From: Mucilaginibacter sp.
Lineage (GTDB): Bacteria; Bacteroidota; Bacteroidia; Sphingobacteriales; Sphingobacteriaceae
Direction: 5' to 3'
Assembly: GCA_030445275.1 (NCBI GenBank)
Contig: JAUCSE010000014.1
Location: 1 to 50,319 of the forward strand
DNA: 50,319 nt
Shown: in pieces, positions 34,795 to 42,468 of the stretch
Numbering within the stretch: position 1 is the stretch's first letter
Layout of the letters: each line of letters starts with the position of its first letter
Notes under the pieces: model-generated
What the model was told of the DNA's origin: nothing
Database searches by the model: none
What the model saw: the letters and a program-made list of their open reading frames with translations, nothing else
Translations under genes and position numbers: made by a program

Positions 34795-35535
34795 TCAACT
34801 GTTAAACCCTCCATCAACCGTAATAATAGAACCCGTGGTAAAACTTGCATTAGGGTTGGCCAAATAAGACACCAGATCAGCAATTTGCTGCACATTTCCA
34901 TATTTAGGGATCGCCATCAAACTTTTAGCCTGTTCGGCATGGCTTCCATTGTCTGGGTTCATATCGGTATTCGTCGGACCGGGCTGTACCAGGTTAACCG
35001 TGATTCCTTTAGGCCCCAGATCACGCGCCAAGCCCTTGGTCAGTCCCACCAATGCCGATTTACTCATGGAGTATAATGTACCCTGTGCTGCCACTACCCT
35101 ATCGGCCATGTTGCTGCCAATGGTTATAAACCGTCCAGCATCAGCCATTTTCTGTGCGACGAAGATCGCGGCTTCAAACACCGCTTTTACATTAATGTCC
35201 ATCATTTCCCGGTAATCCTGTAGCGTGTGCTCTGCCATAGGTCTACCGCCGTAAACGCCGGCATTGTTGATTAATATATCAAGCCGGCCAAACTTGTTAA
35301 CAGTTCCTGTTAAGGCTTCGGTTATTTCACCATCAACAGCGCTATTGGCTTTAATGGCCGATACCTTCAAACCTTCAGCAATCAGTTCATTTACCAGGGC
35401 ATCTGCTTTTTCTTTACCATTTACATACGTAAAGGTTACTATAGCTCCTTCGCTGGCCAGCTGTTTCACTATGGCGGCGCCCATACCCCGGCTGCCTCCG
35501 GTTACCAGGGCTATTTTATCTTTTAGTTTTTGCAT
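34795..35535 (-). CDS. short-chain dehydrogenase/reductase (SDR)
   Basis: A 246-residue classical SDR oxidoreductase. Cofactor loop TGGSRGMG at 12-19, NNAG at 90-93, catalytic Ser141 (TIGSNM), Tyr155 and Lys159 in LYSMSKSA, and the C-terminal TGSIITVDGGFNS typical of FabG-like enzymes. NAD(P)-dependent; probably NADP-preferring because Arg16 is in the loop (inference). Substrate unknown. It is divergent from an HxlR-type regulator with 93 bases between, a common arrangement in which the regulator controls the reductase. A -7 box lies at 35559-35566. Confidence 0.92.
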   Translation of the reverse strand: MQKLKDKIALVTGGSRGMGAAIVKQLASEGAIVTFTYVNGKEKADALVNELIAEGLKVSAIKANSAVDGEITEALTGTVNKFGRLDILINNAGVYGGRPMAEHTLQDYREMMDINVKAVFEAAIFVAQKMADAGRFITIGSNMADRVVAAQGTLYSMSKSALVGLTKGLARDLGPKGITVNLVQPGPTNTDMNPDNGSHAEQAKSLMAIPKYGNVQQIADLVSYLANPNASFTTGSIITVDGGFNS

Positions 35536-35555
35536 GTGTTATTGTTTTTAATACG

Positions 35556-35614
35556 TTGCAAAGCTACAGGCAAACCCATATATTTGCATATACTGACAAA
35601 ATTGTATAGTACTA
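35556..35614. promoter_or_regulatory. divergent SDR/HxlR promoters with a TAGTACTA palindrome
   Basis: For the HxlR gene, TTG (35556-35558) and TATATTTG (35579-35586) are spaced by 20 bases. For the SDR gene the minus-strand box TAGCTTTG (35559-35566) lies inside that spacer. The perfect palindrome TAGTACTA (35607-35614) follows, 14 bases before the HxlR ATG, and is a likely HxlR operator. Confidence 0.6.
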
Positions 35615-35628
35615 ACATAAATGTAAGT

Positions 35629-36009
35629 ATGAGAAAAGAAAATTCAACCAACCTGGAAAATGAACTGTTGATTAATGCCAGCTGCGGTACGTCATATACA
35701 CTTGATTTAATAGGAGGGCGCTGGAAACCTTTGATACTATGGAGATTACTCCTACAGGATTGTTTACGTTATAGCCAGCTCAAAAACTCGATGCCCAATG
35801 TTTCTGAACGTATATTGATATTGCAACTGCGCGAGCTGGAACAGGATAAGCTCATTAGCAGAACGGTTTACCCTGAGGTACCACCAAAAGTTGAATACCG
35901 TTTAACTGCTTTAGGTTTAAGTCTGGAGACTGCATTAAGATGCCTGTCTGACTGGGGCGATGCAAACAGGCTCAACAAAGCAGTGCTCATAGAGGAGTCT
36001 GCTGATTAA
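35629..36009 (+). CDS. HxlR family transcriptional regulator
   Basis: A 126-residue winged-helix regulator. Core motifs: CGTSYTLDLIGGRWKPLILW, then RYSQLKNSMPNVSERIL and LRELEQDKLISRTVYPEVPP, followed by VEYRLTALG, all standard for HxlR/MarR-like proteins. The N-terminal Cys in the SCGT segment is often conserved in redox- or electrophile-sensing members. I chose the ATG at 35629; the open frame extends 33 codons upstream, into the promoter region and across the start of the SDR gene. It is divergent from the SDR gene and probably represses it. It converges with the FAD oxidoreductase gene, with 13 bases between. Confidence 0.92.
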   Translation: MRKENSTNLENELLINASCGTSYTLDLIGGRWKPLILWRLLLQDCLRYSQLKNSMPNVSERILILQLRELEQDKLISRTVYPEVPPKVEYRLTALGLSLETALRCLSDWGDANRLNKAVLIEESAD

Positions 36010-36022
36010 ATATCATCATAAG

Positions 36023-37165
36023 TTAGCTTTTCAAAAGCAGTTCCGCAACCTCTTCGCCTACTAAGCTGCCCATGGCCACACCCATACCGTTGCAGCGTAC
36101 TGCACAGAATATATTGGGTTGTACTTCCTTTACTATTGGGGCAATTTCATCGCCAAAGCCCATGATACCGCTCCACCAGTAGTCAATTTCAGCATGCTGA
36201 CCGGGTAGTATAACCTCGTTCAGGTAAGCGATAAGCTTCTCTTTTACAGTATCTGTATGGCCGAATTCCCAGGTTTCCTCGGCTTTATAATCCAGGTTGC
36301 GGCCACCGCCAAATAGTACCCTGTTATCAATATTCCGGAAGTAGTAATAGCCCTCGTTAAAGTGATAAGTCCCTTTTAGTTTTAAATTTGGTATAGGCTT
36401 GGTAATCAGCGCCTGGCTCCTACCTGGCACTACATTTAGCTCCGGAAAAAGCTGACTGGCAAAAGCATTGGTAGCCAGGATCACCTTAGTGGTTTTAAAA
36501 TTTCCCTGCGATGTGGTGAGGGTAATATGCCCATTTTCCTGCTCCATCGCGGTTATAGCGCAATTATTTAAAACCAGCACACCCAGCTCATATACCTTAT
36601 ATAATAGCGCACGCATCATTTTACCGGTATGCAGCTGACCCTCATAGGGGTTATATATAATATGGCTAACATTGGTCAGACCAAAGTCTGCAATTTTAGC
36701 ATCAGCTACTGCATAAATGTCAGGTTTGCCAATGGCTTGCTGTAATAATTTATTAAGATGATCAATCTGGTCGATGCTGTTTTTGGCGATGTCCGTTTCA
36801 TCGTTCATAAAAAGTTCGTGCCCGCCATGTTGCTGATAATCAATATTATCGTCGCCGAGGTTTTGGCGTAAAAGTTGCAATCCACGCCATTTATAGGCTA
36901 TTAAGTGCATGATTTCGGCCTCATTTGAGCGGTTTATGGCCTCAATTTGCTCGGAAATTGTACCAAAACAAGCAAAACCAGCGTTTTTAGTACTGGCGCC
37001 TGAGGGTAAAAAGCCCCGTTCCAAAACCAAAACCTTGAGTTTGGGCTGCTGCTTTTTTAAATGCAGAGCGGCACTCAGACCAACTAAGCCACTGCCAATA
37101 ATGATCACATCGGCATGATCAATAAATGTGGTGCGCTCCCAGTATGAAAATGTATTAGCCTCCAA
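36023..37165 (-). CDS. FAD-dependent oxidoreductase (DAO family)
   Basis: A 380-residue flavoenzyme of the D-amino-acid oxidase/glycine oxidase type. Dinucleotide-binding motif VIIIGSGLVGLSAALHL at about 20-36, then VLVLERGFLPSGASTKNAGF with the S-T-x-N-A-G-F element typical of this family, and NAFASQLFPELNVVPGRSQA in the middle. The C-terminal VRCNGMGVAMGSLVGEEVAE closes the FAD site. It oxidises an amine or amino acid; the actual substrate is not evident. No signal peptide. It converges with the HxlR gene and its promoter region faces the zinc-peptidase gene. Confidence 0.9.
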   Translation of the reverse strand: MEANTFSYWERTTFIDHADVIIIGSGLVGLSAALHLKKQQPKLKVLVLERGFLPSGASTKNAGFACFGTISEQIEAINRSNEAEIMHLIAYKWRGLQLLRQNLGDDNIDYQQHGGHELFMNDETDIAKNSIDQIDHLNKLLQQAIGKPDIYAVADAKIADFGLTNVSHIIYNPYEGQLHTGKMMRALLYKVYELGVLVLNNCAITAMEQENGHITLTTSQGNFKTTKVILATNAFASQLFPELNVVPGRSQALITKPIPNLKLKGTYHFNEGYYYFRNIDNRVLFGGGRNLDYKAEETWEFGHTDTVKEKLIAYLNEVILPGQHAEIDYWWSGIMGFGDEIAPIVKEVQPNIFCAVRCNGMGVAMGSLVGEEVAELLLKS

Positions 37166-37298
37166 TGGTTTTTATATTTCGGAATACTTTTTGAACAGTA
37201 TATTAACAACGGCTTGCATCGCCTAAAACAAATATGGTAAAATGTTGATGAAAGCACCGTCGCTATTGATTAATAATTACGCTAATCAAATATAACAT

Positions 37299-38027
37299 AT
37301 GAATCATTTGTCATTAATTATAGGATATGTTGGCTTCAATTCGGCCTGGCTCCTGATGATTGGGGTCGCACTGGTAAGCTTTATAGTACAGTGGCGATTC
37401 AAAAGTAAATTTAAGCATTATGCAGAGATCCCGCTGCTTTCCGGGCTTTCGGGCCAGGAGGTGGCCGTAAAAATGCTGCGCGCTCATGGCATATTTGACG
37501 TACAGGTAATGTGTGTTGACGGACAGCTTACCGATCATTATAACCCCGAAAATAAAACGGTTAATTTAAGCCAGGATGTTTTTTACAGCCGTAGCATAGC
37601 CGCTGCCGCTGTTGCCGCGCACGAATGCGGGCACGCTGTTCAGCATGCGCAGGCTTATGGCTGGTTGAGTTTCCGCTCGTCTATGGTGCCAGTTATCAAC
37701 GTAGCATCAACCCTAACCCAATGGACTTTGTTTATTGGTGTTATGCTGCTGTTTTTTACCAATAGCCCCTATGTATTGGCTATCGGTGTCGCGGCCCTGG
37801 CCCTGGTTACTTTTTTTAGCTTTATTACGCTGCCTGTTGAGTTTGATGCCAGCAGGCGGGCATTGGCATGGCTCAATAACAATTACAGCATCGTGCAAAC
37901 CAAGGAGGAGCATGAACAAGCTAAGGATGCCCTGTGGTGGGCCGCCATGACCTATGTTGTTGCCGCGTTAAGCGCATTGGCCACGCTGGTTTATTATGCT
38001 TCGTTTTTGTTTAACAGACGAAGTTAG
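37299..38027 (+). CDS. membrane zinc metallopeptidase, YugP-like
   Basis: A 242-residue membrane protein of the YugP/Zn_peptidase_2 family. The zinc site HECGH is in AAAVAAHECGHAVQHAQAYG near residues 108-124. An N-terminal hydrophobic segment (about 8-30) and two to three more around 130-170 and 205-225 anchor it, so the active site faces the membrane surface. Substrate is unknown; it may take part in membrane protein quality control. VNLSQDVFYSRSIAA before the zinc site is a family-conserved stretch. Single-gene unit, followed by an intergenic hairpin repeat. Confidence 0.92.
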   Translation: MNHLSLIIGYVGFNSAWLLMIGVALVSFIVQWRFKSKFKHYAEIPLLSGLSGQEVAVKMLRAHGIFDVQVMCVDGQLTDHYNPENKTVNLSQDVFYSRSIAAAAVAAHECGHAVQHAQAYGWLSFRSSMVPVINVASTLTQWTLFIGVMLLFFTNSPYVLAIGVAALALVTFFSFITLPVEFDASRRALAWLNNNYSIVQTKEEHEQAKDALWWAAMTYVVAALSALATLVYYASFLFNRRS

Positions 38028-38060
38028 GAATGGGGATTAAAAATAGATAAAGGAACAAAA

Positions 38061-38145
38061 GCCTCACCCAACCCTCTCCTTTGGAGAGGGCTTTGAAGCA
38101 TTTTCTCTTAAAGTCTCCCCCCTTTGGGGGAGATTTAGAGGGGGC
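38061..38145. repeat. intergenic double-hairpin repeat (CCCTCTCC / TCTCCCCC)
   Basis: Two hairpins stand side by side: CCCTCTCC-TTT-GGAGAGGG (38072-38090) and TCTCCCCC around CTT with GGGGGAGA (38114-38132), followed by TTTAGAGGGGGCTC. I recall similar sequence between genes in many Bacteroidota, as a dispersed element; it may also end transcription of the peptidase gene. Confidence 0.6.
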
Positions 38146-38219
38146 TCTGCTTTGATGAAGCTTTTATGAAGAGGATTTTGCTATAAGGAATTCTTAATGT
38201 AATGTTCATGTTACAGTTT

Positions 38220-38227
38220 TAGGTTTG
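38220..38227 (+). promoter_or_regulatory. -7 box of the YXWGXW gene
   Basis: TAGGTTTG matches TAnnTTTG and stands 19 bases before the ATG at 38247. No convincing -33 TTG at the expected distance. Confidence 0.4.
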
Positions 38228-38246
38228 ATTAAAAAATGATCAGACC

Positions 38247-39320
38247 ATGAAAAAAACAGCTAAAATAGTAATGGTGCTTTTGGCGATATCCCTGGCAACA
38301 TTTAAAACCTATGCACAGATAAGTATAGGTATATCCATACGTACTGCACCGCCGGCTTTACCGGTTTATGCCCAACCCCCATGCCCTACTGATGGCTACC
38401 TCTGGACACCCGGTTACTGGGCATACAATAAGGATGGCGGATATTATTGGGTACCCGGTGTTTGGGTTGCCCCCCCAAGAGTTGGTTATTTATGGACACC
38501 CGGTTACTGGGGCTATGATGGCGCCATTTACGCTTTTCATGAGGGTTACTGGGGCCGCCACATTGGCTTTTACGGCGGTGTAAATTACGGCTACGGCTAT
38601 GGCGGCTCAGGCTATGGTGGCGGCCGTTGGTCTGGTAATTCTTTTCAGTATAACACAGCGGTAGTAAATGTAAATAATACGGTGGTGCATAATACTTATG
38701 TTAATAATACGGTTGTTAATAACAATGTAACCGTAAATAACAACCATACCAGCTTTAACGGCCCCGGTGGTGTTAGCGCCCAGGCCAGGCCCGAAGAGCA
38801 GGCCGCAGGCCGCGAACAACATGTGCAACCTACCAGCGATCAGCTTAACCACCGTCAGACTGCCGGGAACGACCGTAGCCAATTTGCCAGCGTTAATAAC
38901 GGGCACCCTACTACCGCGGCCATGAACAGTGTAAACGGAAATCGCTTTAACGCTGCAGGGCATGCAGCCCGTGCTTCAGCAGCTAACGGCGCAAATGGCA
39001 ATCCGAGCAACGACCATCACGCAGCTGCCGATAATAATCCTAACAATCAGGCCAATGCTAACCCTAATAAAGCGAATAACAAAATGAATTCAGCTAATGC
39101 CGGAGATAATACACAGGCCCAAACGCCACATCATCGCCAAATGGCTAATAATGTAGCTGGCAATAACCCTAATGCGGGCCATAATACTAATGCTGGAAAC
39201 AACAGGCCGCAGGCACAAAATCATCACAACCCGGGGCATGCGCCAAGGGCACAGGCACAACATGCAGCGCCAAGGCAGCATCAAAACCCAAGGCCCGAAG
39301 AGCACGAAAAACACCGGTAA
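38247..39320 (+). CDS. YXWGXW-repeat secreted protein
   Basis: A 357-residue exported protein with signal peptide (1-23, TYAQ). Residues ~45-115 contain the repeat YLWTPGYWAY, YYWVPGVWV, YLWTPGYWGY and HEGYWGRH, the YXWGXW motif family of secreted or outer-membrane-associated proteins. A Gly/Tyr-rich part follows, then a long low-complexity tail rich in Asn, Ala, His and Gln, with many His-x-Pro pairs near the end. The tail has no fold I recognise and may be disordered, or bind metal. Function unknown; these proteins are often linked to the envelope and stress. A -7 box and a terminator frame the gene as a single unit. Confidence 0.85.
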   Translation: MKKTAKIVMVLLAISLATFKTYAQISIGISIRTAPPALPVYAQPPCPTDGYLWTPGYWAYNKDGGYYWVPGVWVAPPRVGYLWTPGYWGYDGAIYAFHEGYWGRHIGFYGGVNYGYGYGGSGYGGGRWSGNSFQYNTAVVNVNNTVVHNTYVNNTVVNNNVTVNNNHTSFNGPGGVSAQARPEEQAAGREQHVQPTSDQLNHRQTAGNDRSQFASVNNGHPTTAAMNSVNGNRFNAAGHAARASAANGANGNPSNDHHAAADNNPNNQANANPNKANNKMNSANAGDNTQAQTPHHRQMANNVAGNNPNAGHNTNAGNNRPQAQNHHNPGHAPRAQAQHAAPRQHQNPRPEEHEKHR

Positions 39321-39357
39321 TCCCCTTTCCCCAAATTCAATACCTATATATAAAAGC

Positions 39358-39391
39358 AAAGCCCGGTTGAGTAATCAACCAGGCTTTTTTT
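39358..39391 (+). terminator. terminator of the YXWGXW gene
   Basis: Stem GCCCGGTTGA with TCAACCAGGC around loop GTAA (one mismatch), then seven T. Nearly the same hairpin ends the gene at 44825. Confidence 0.8.
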
Positions 39392-39414
39392 ATGTTTTCT
39401 CTTGTGTCTTCATC

Positions 39415-39436
39415 TTCGCTACCGCAAGCGTCCATT
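39415..39436. repeat. fragment of the CTACCGCAAGCG repeat
   Basis: TTCGCTACCGCAAGCGTCC matches the core of the elements at 42916-43041. Confidence 0.4.
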
Positions 39437-39520
39437 AATATTAATTACTAAAGTTCACAAATAATATATTTTATATAATAAATATTTATATTTAACGCAG
39501 TATAAATTTTATTGCGTTAT

Positions 39521-39808
39521 ATGAACAAACCTAAACCTATCTTAAACAAATTGTATTTATTATTATTTGTTTTTATTGCCTTAATGGCTATTATTATTGA
39601 AAGCTGTAAAAAAGATAACCACGCAGAACAGCAAACCGCTATTACCGATCCTGCTGTTGCACAAGCTAAAAGCTGGTACCAAAGCGCCTTTCCAGCGGTA
39701 AAACGCAAAGCACCGGCAGCAATGGCTCGGGCATGGTTGATTATAGCCAGGTGCTTAAACCTTACTGGCAGCAGGCCGCTAATTACAAACGCTTTACCGA
39801 TCAGGTGA
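39521..39808 (+). pseudogene. 5' part of a frameshifted lipoprotein (continues at 39733 in another frame)
   Basis: This frame gives a lipoprotein start: hydrophobic residues 11-26, Cys29 in IIIESCKKD, then ITDPAVAQAKSWYQSAFP. The A-K-x-W-Y motif is common at this place in secreted Bacteroidota proteins. After Phe-Pro near 39692 the frame turns to nonsense (VKRKAPAAMARAW). The -1 frame from the same point reads SGKTQSTGSNGSGMVDYSQV and joins the long frame that continues to 41127. One gene was probably split by loss of a base, or is read by frameshifting; A-A-A-A at 39700-39703 could allow slippage of a Lys tRNA. Treat with the next entry as one gene. Confidence 0.6.
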
Positions 39809-41127
39809 TTGAAATACCTATCGATCCATCATCGGTTAAGTTAAGCACTGCTTTAGGCAACTCGGCTAGCGGCAGCGAAGTTTATAAAAAAGAATACAGC
39901 CGCAGCTCGTTCCTGCTGCTGAATGATGGCCAGGGCTATAAAGCCTATATCATGACCATTATTGCCGACCCATCGTATCTGAAAAACGATCTGAGCAAAC
40001 TTGACCATAACAAATACAATAAACGCGACAGCGATTTTACCGGCGCTGTAGTATACTCCACACCAAAAGGTAAATTTGTAAGCACCTGGTTTTACAAAAA
40101 CGGGCACATCACCAGCTCTATGCCATCGCAGCCTGTTCAGCCTACGGATACGGTTAATAATAACGATCCCAAAAAGATACAAAGCCTTAAACCCAACCTA
40201 ACCAGACTGGATTGTACAGACTGGTATCAAATTTCGACAGATAGTAATGGTACTGTTATTTCAGTAACATACCTGGGCTCAGATTGTGCTTATAACGTTA
40301 TAAGCGACTCGGGCGGTGGCGATGGGGGTAATGGAGGCGGAGGCGGTGCTGGCTCTACCCCATCAACGCCACCGCCGCCTCTTCCTTGTGTTGTGCCAAA
40401 TTCATTAAAAGTACAATCAACAGGTGGGCATTTTGTTGTTTATAAAAACGTTGTACAGCCTCCACCGGGTGATGGAGATGGGACATATCCTCCACCCACA
40501 ACTCCACCTCCGCCGGTTCCGTGTCCAGTTGCTGCAGCAACAATTACTAACAATGTAATTGACCCTTGCTTGAAAGGAATGGTTAACACTGCTGTTTCAA
40601 AAAACATTACATTTAGTCTTAATGAATCAATGAATTCCATATTTAATAGCAACACAAATTTTAATTTGAATTTTCGCGATGCCGTTGGATCCACATTTAG
40701 CGAACCAACGATAGATGGGACCACAGATGTAGATTTTGTACATTTCACTAATATTAACTCAAGAAGGGTGATTGACGCAATGGACTTAATCATAACGTTA
40801 AATAAAACAGGACTAAGTAACGCCTCTCAAGAATTTGTAACTGCTACGATAATGCACGAAGCATTACATGCTTATTTAAGCTACAGCCAAACTATTGTAA
40901 ATCAACATATGGATATGGCACGAAATTATATTTCCGTTATGACAGACCAACTTCTAAAATTATATCCTAACTTAACTCCAAACGATGCAAAGGATTTAGC
41001 ATGGGGTGGGTTGGAAACGGATGCAGGTGATTTATATACCTCTCTTTCTCAAGAAGAAAAAAACAGAATTGAAATAACCAATAAATCTTATAAATCTGGT
41101 AACTCAGGGAATCCATGTACAAGATAA
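39733..41127 (+). CDS. HExxH metallopeptidase-like C-terminal part of a split lipoprotein
   Basis: The 464-residue main body of the split gene; the in-frame reading can be followed upstream to about 39691. Order: a ~200-residue beta-rich domain (PYWQQAANYKRFTDQVIEIP, GKFVSTWFYKNGHITSSM), a Gly-rich then Pro-rich linker (about 197-220, repeated near 245-258), and a C-terminal ~200-residue domain with HExxH (H375-EAL-H379 in TIMHEALHAYL), a zinc-peptidase motif. The C-terminal domain is more AT-rich than the N-terminal part, as if swapped in. The stop overlaps the start of the next gene by 13 bases. Such a layout recalls polymorphic toxins with a variable C-terminal domain. Peptidase activity is inferred. 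Confidence 0.7.
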   Translation: MVDYSQVLKPYWQQAANYKRFTDQVIEIPIDPSSVKLSTALGNSASGSEVYKKEYSRSSFLLLNDGQGYKAYIMTIIADPSYLKNDLSKLDHNKYNKRDSDFTGAVVYSTPKGKFVSTWFYKNGHITSSMPSQPVQPTDTVNNNDPKKIQSLKPNLTRLDCTDWYQISTDSNGTVISVTYLGSDCAYNVISDSGGGDGGNGGGGGAGSTPSTPPPPLPCVVPNSLKVQSTGGHFVVYKNVVQPPPGDGDGTYPPPTTPPPPVPCPVAAATITNNVIDPCLKGMVNTAVSKNITFSLNESMNSIFNSNTNFNLNFRDAVGSTFSEPTIDGTTDVDFVHFTNINSRRVIDAMDLIITLNKTGLSNASQEFVTATIMHEALHAYLSYSQTIVNQHMDMARNYISVMTDQLLKLYPNLTPNDAKDLAWGGLETDAGDLYTSLSQEEKNRIEITNKSYKSGNSGNPCTR

Positions 41128-41600
41128 AACTATATATTATTCTAACGATGTTCATTTCGCCTTTTATAGCGAAATCGCAATCAAACGAAATAAGCGACTT
41201 TACGAAGTTTGTTTTAAAAACATACAAAGTGTCCGATAGCTTAAAATATAACTGTGAGTGGATGTTTGCCGTAGTAAAGGTAAAAACGGATGCCCGTAAT
41301 AAAATTATAAAATACGACTTTGTGAACAATGCTTCTGATGCTTTGAAAAGCGGTTTCAGCTTCTTGATAGGGTATCAGTTTCCAATAAAAATGCCTATAA
41401 ACGATCACCCGGTAGTGTTTTATTTTTCTATTGACAATCTGGATATATGTAAACAAAAACCTGGTGATTTTATTTATTACACACCTAACCGGGTGGTAGA
41501 AATTATATCTGACATTTTGCTAAAGATAGAGAAAGATGATCCAAAGACGGTTTTTATCCCAGATATGATCGTTAAAAAGTTTTATGAAGTACAACATTGA
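41115..41600 (+). CDS. small secreted protein, candidate immunity partner, copy 1
   Basis: A 161-residue protein with signal peptide (1-21, FIAKSQ). It overlaps the preceding gene by 13 bases, so the two are translationally coupled. Central residues NCEWMFAVVKVKTDARNKII and then ALKSGFSFLIGYQFP align with NCNWHYAIVKTTIKNKKVVD and MKESFKFLIGYQLS of the gene at 41787. The strand pattern V-K-V-K-T-D, then a Phe-Leu-x-x-Y-x-F-P end, is reminiscent of TonB C-terminal folds, but this is weak. I do not recognise the family. Its place directly behind an HExxH-domain gene suggests an immunity or inhibitor protein acting outside the cytosol. Confidence 0.75.
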   Translation: MYKIKLYIILTMFISPFIAKSQSNEISDFTKFVLKTYKVSDSLKYNCEWMFAVVKVKTDARNKIIKYDFVNNASDALKSGFSFLIGYQFPIKMPINDHPVVFYFSIDNLDICKQKPGDFIYYTPNRVVEIISDILLKIEKDDPKTVFIPDMIVKKFYEVQH

Positions 41601-41603
41601 TCA

Positions 41604-41700
41604 AATACCCCTCGCTCCCGCAAGTGTCACGTGGCTGTTGCACAACGAGCGTTTAGACAGGCAATAATTGTGCATCGAATCGATTCATGTCAACTTTAAT
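41604..41700. repeat. REP-like element (CTCCCGCAAGTGTCACG type)
   Basis: CTCGCTCCCGCAAGTGTCAC shares the CCGCAAGTGTCAC core with 42930-42945. The rest to 41786 contains no gene I can support. Confidence 0.45.
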
Positions 41701-41786
41701 AGCAATAAAATAAAGATTGATTTGCGGCGCTAATAGGCGTATAAAACTCGAGCCAGTGGATCTCCCTGTAACTAAACCATAAGAAG

Positions 41787-42257
41787 ATGAAACTAATAAT
41801 ATTGAATATCCTTTTTTTAATATTTCCATTTAACTCTAATTCTGATTCGAGGTATAAAAATTTTATACATTTTGTATCCAGCAACTACAAAATACCCAAA
41901 CCCATACAGGATAATTGTAATTGGCATTATGCAATTGTAAAAACGACCATCAAAAACAAAAAAGTGGTAGACTATAAAGTTTTAAATGAAACATCAACTG
42001 ATATGAAAGAAAGCTTTAAGTTTTTAATTGGATACCAACTTTCAGACAGCAGTACACCCAAAGAGCAATCTTTGGTATTTTGTTTAACTATTGAAAATCG
42101 CAAAACATCTTGCAAAATCCCTAAAACCACCTCTTATACACCAACAGAGGTTTTAAGTACAGTTATGTCAACGTATGCCCATCAAAAAGAAGTTGAACCA
42201 AACACGATTTTTTTATTTAATCCTATTATTTCAATAGTGGATGATCCGATAAATTAA
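41787..42257 (+). CDS. small secreted protein, paralogue of the 41115 gene, copy 2
   Basis: A 156-residue protein with a hydrophobic N-terminus (1-17) that is likely a signal peptide. Similarity to the protein at 41115 runs over most of the length: F-I-H-F-V-x-x-N-Y-K-I near the start (against F-T-K-F-V-L-K-T-Y-K-V), N-C-N-W-x-x-A-I-V-K, SFKFLIGYQLS, and SYTPTEVLSTVM against YYTPNRVVEIISD. Duplication of a small gene downstream of a variable-C-terminus gene is the classic layout of extra immunity genes. It is separated by 186 bases holding a REP-like element. AT-rich. No known family recognised. Confidence 0.72.
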   Translation: MKLIILNILFLIFPFNSNSDSRYKNFIHFVSSNYKIPKPIQDNCNWHYAIVKTTIKNKKVVDYKVLNETSTDMKESFKFLIGYQLSDSSTPKEQSLVFCLTIENRKTSCKIPKTTSYTPTEVLSTVMSTYAHQKEVEPNTIFLFNPIISIVDDPIN

Positions 42258-42263
42258 CTCCCC

Positions 42264-42400
42264 CCGCTGGCGCAAGTATGTCGGGTAGGGCTTGGAGCAA
42301 TGGTTACTTGTGCCAACCTCCCAGTTTCTCTGTTGACCGCGCGACCGCACTCACAAGATGTGGGATATTTAATGATACAAGTATCATAGCGGCCAATAAT
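42264..42400. repeat. REP-like intergenic element (CTGGCGCAAGTATG type), copy 2
   Basis: Shares CTGGCGCAAGTATG and TATCATAGCG with 1770-1829 in the same order, with 65 more bases between. More GC-rich than the genes beside it. Confidence 0.5.
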
Positions 42401-42468
42401 GCTGAACGGGATGTAACCACAGGCAATTCCGTTGGCCATAAATGCACTCCGTAATCTTAATTTAAACC

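Noticed and set aside
39697..39705. Programmed -1 frameshift site
   Set aside because: No canonical X-XXY-YYZ heptamer, only A-A-A-A; a mutation or base-calling error is simpler, so it is kept only as an option.
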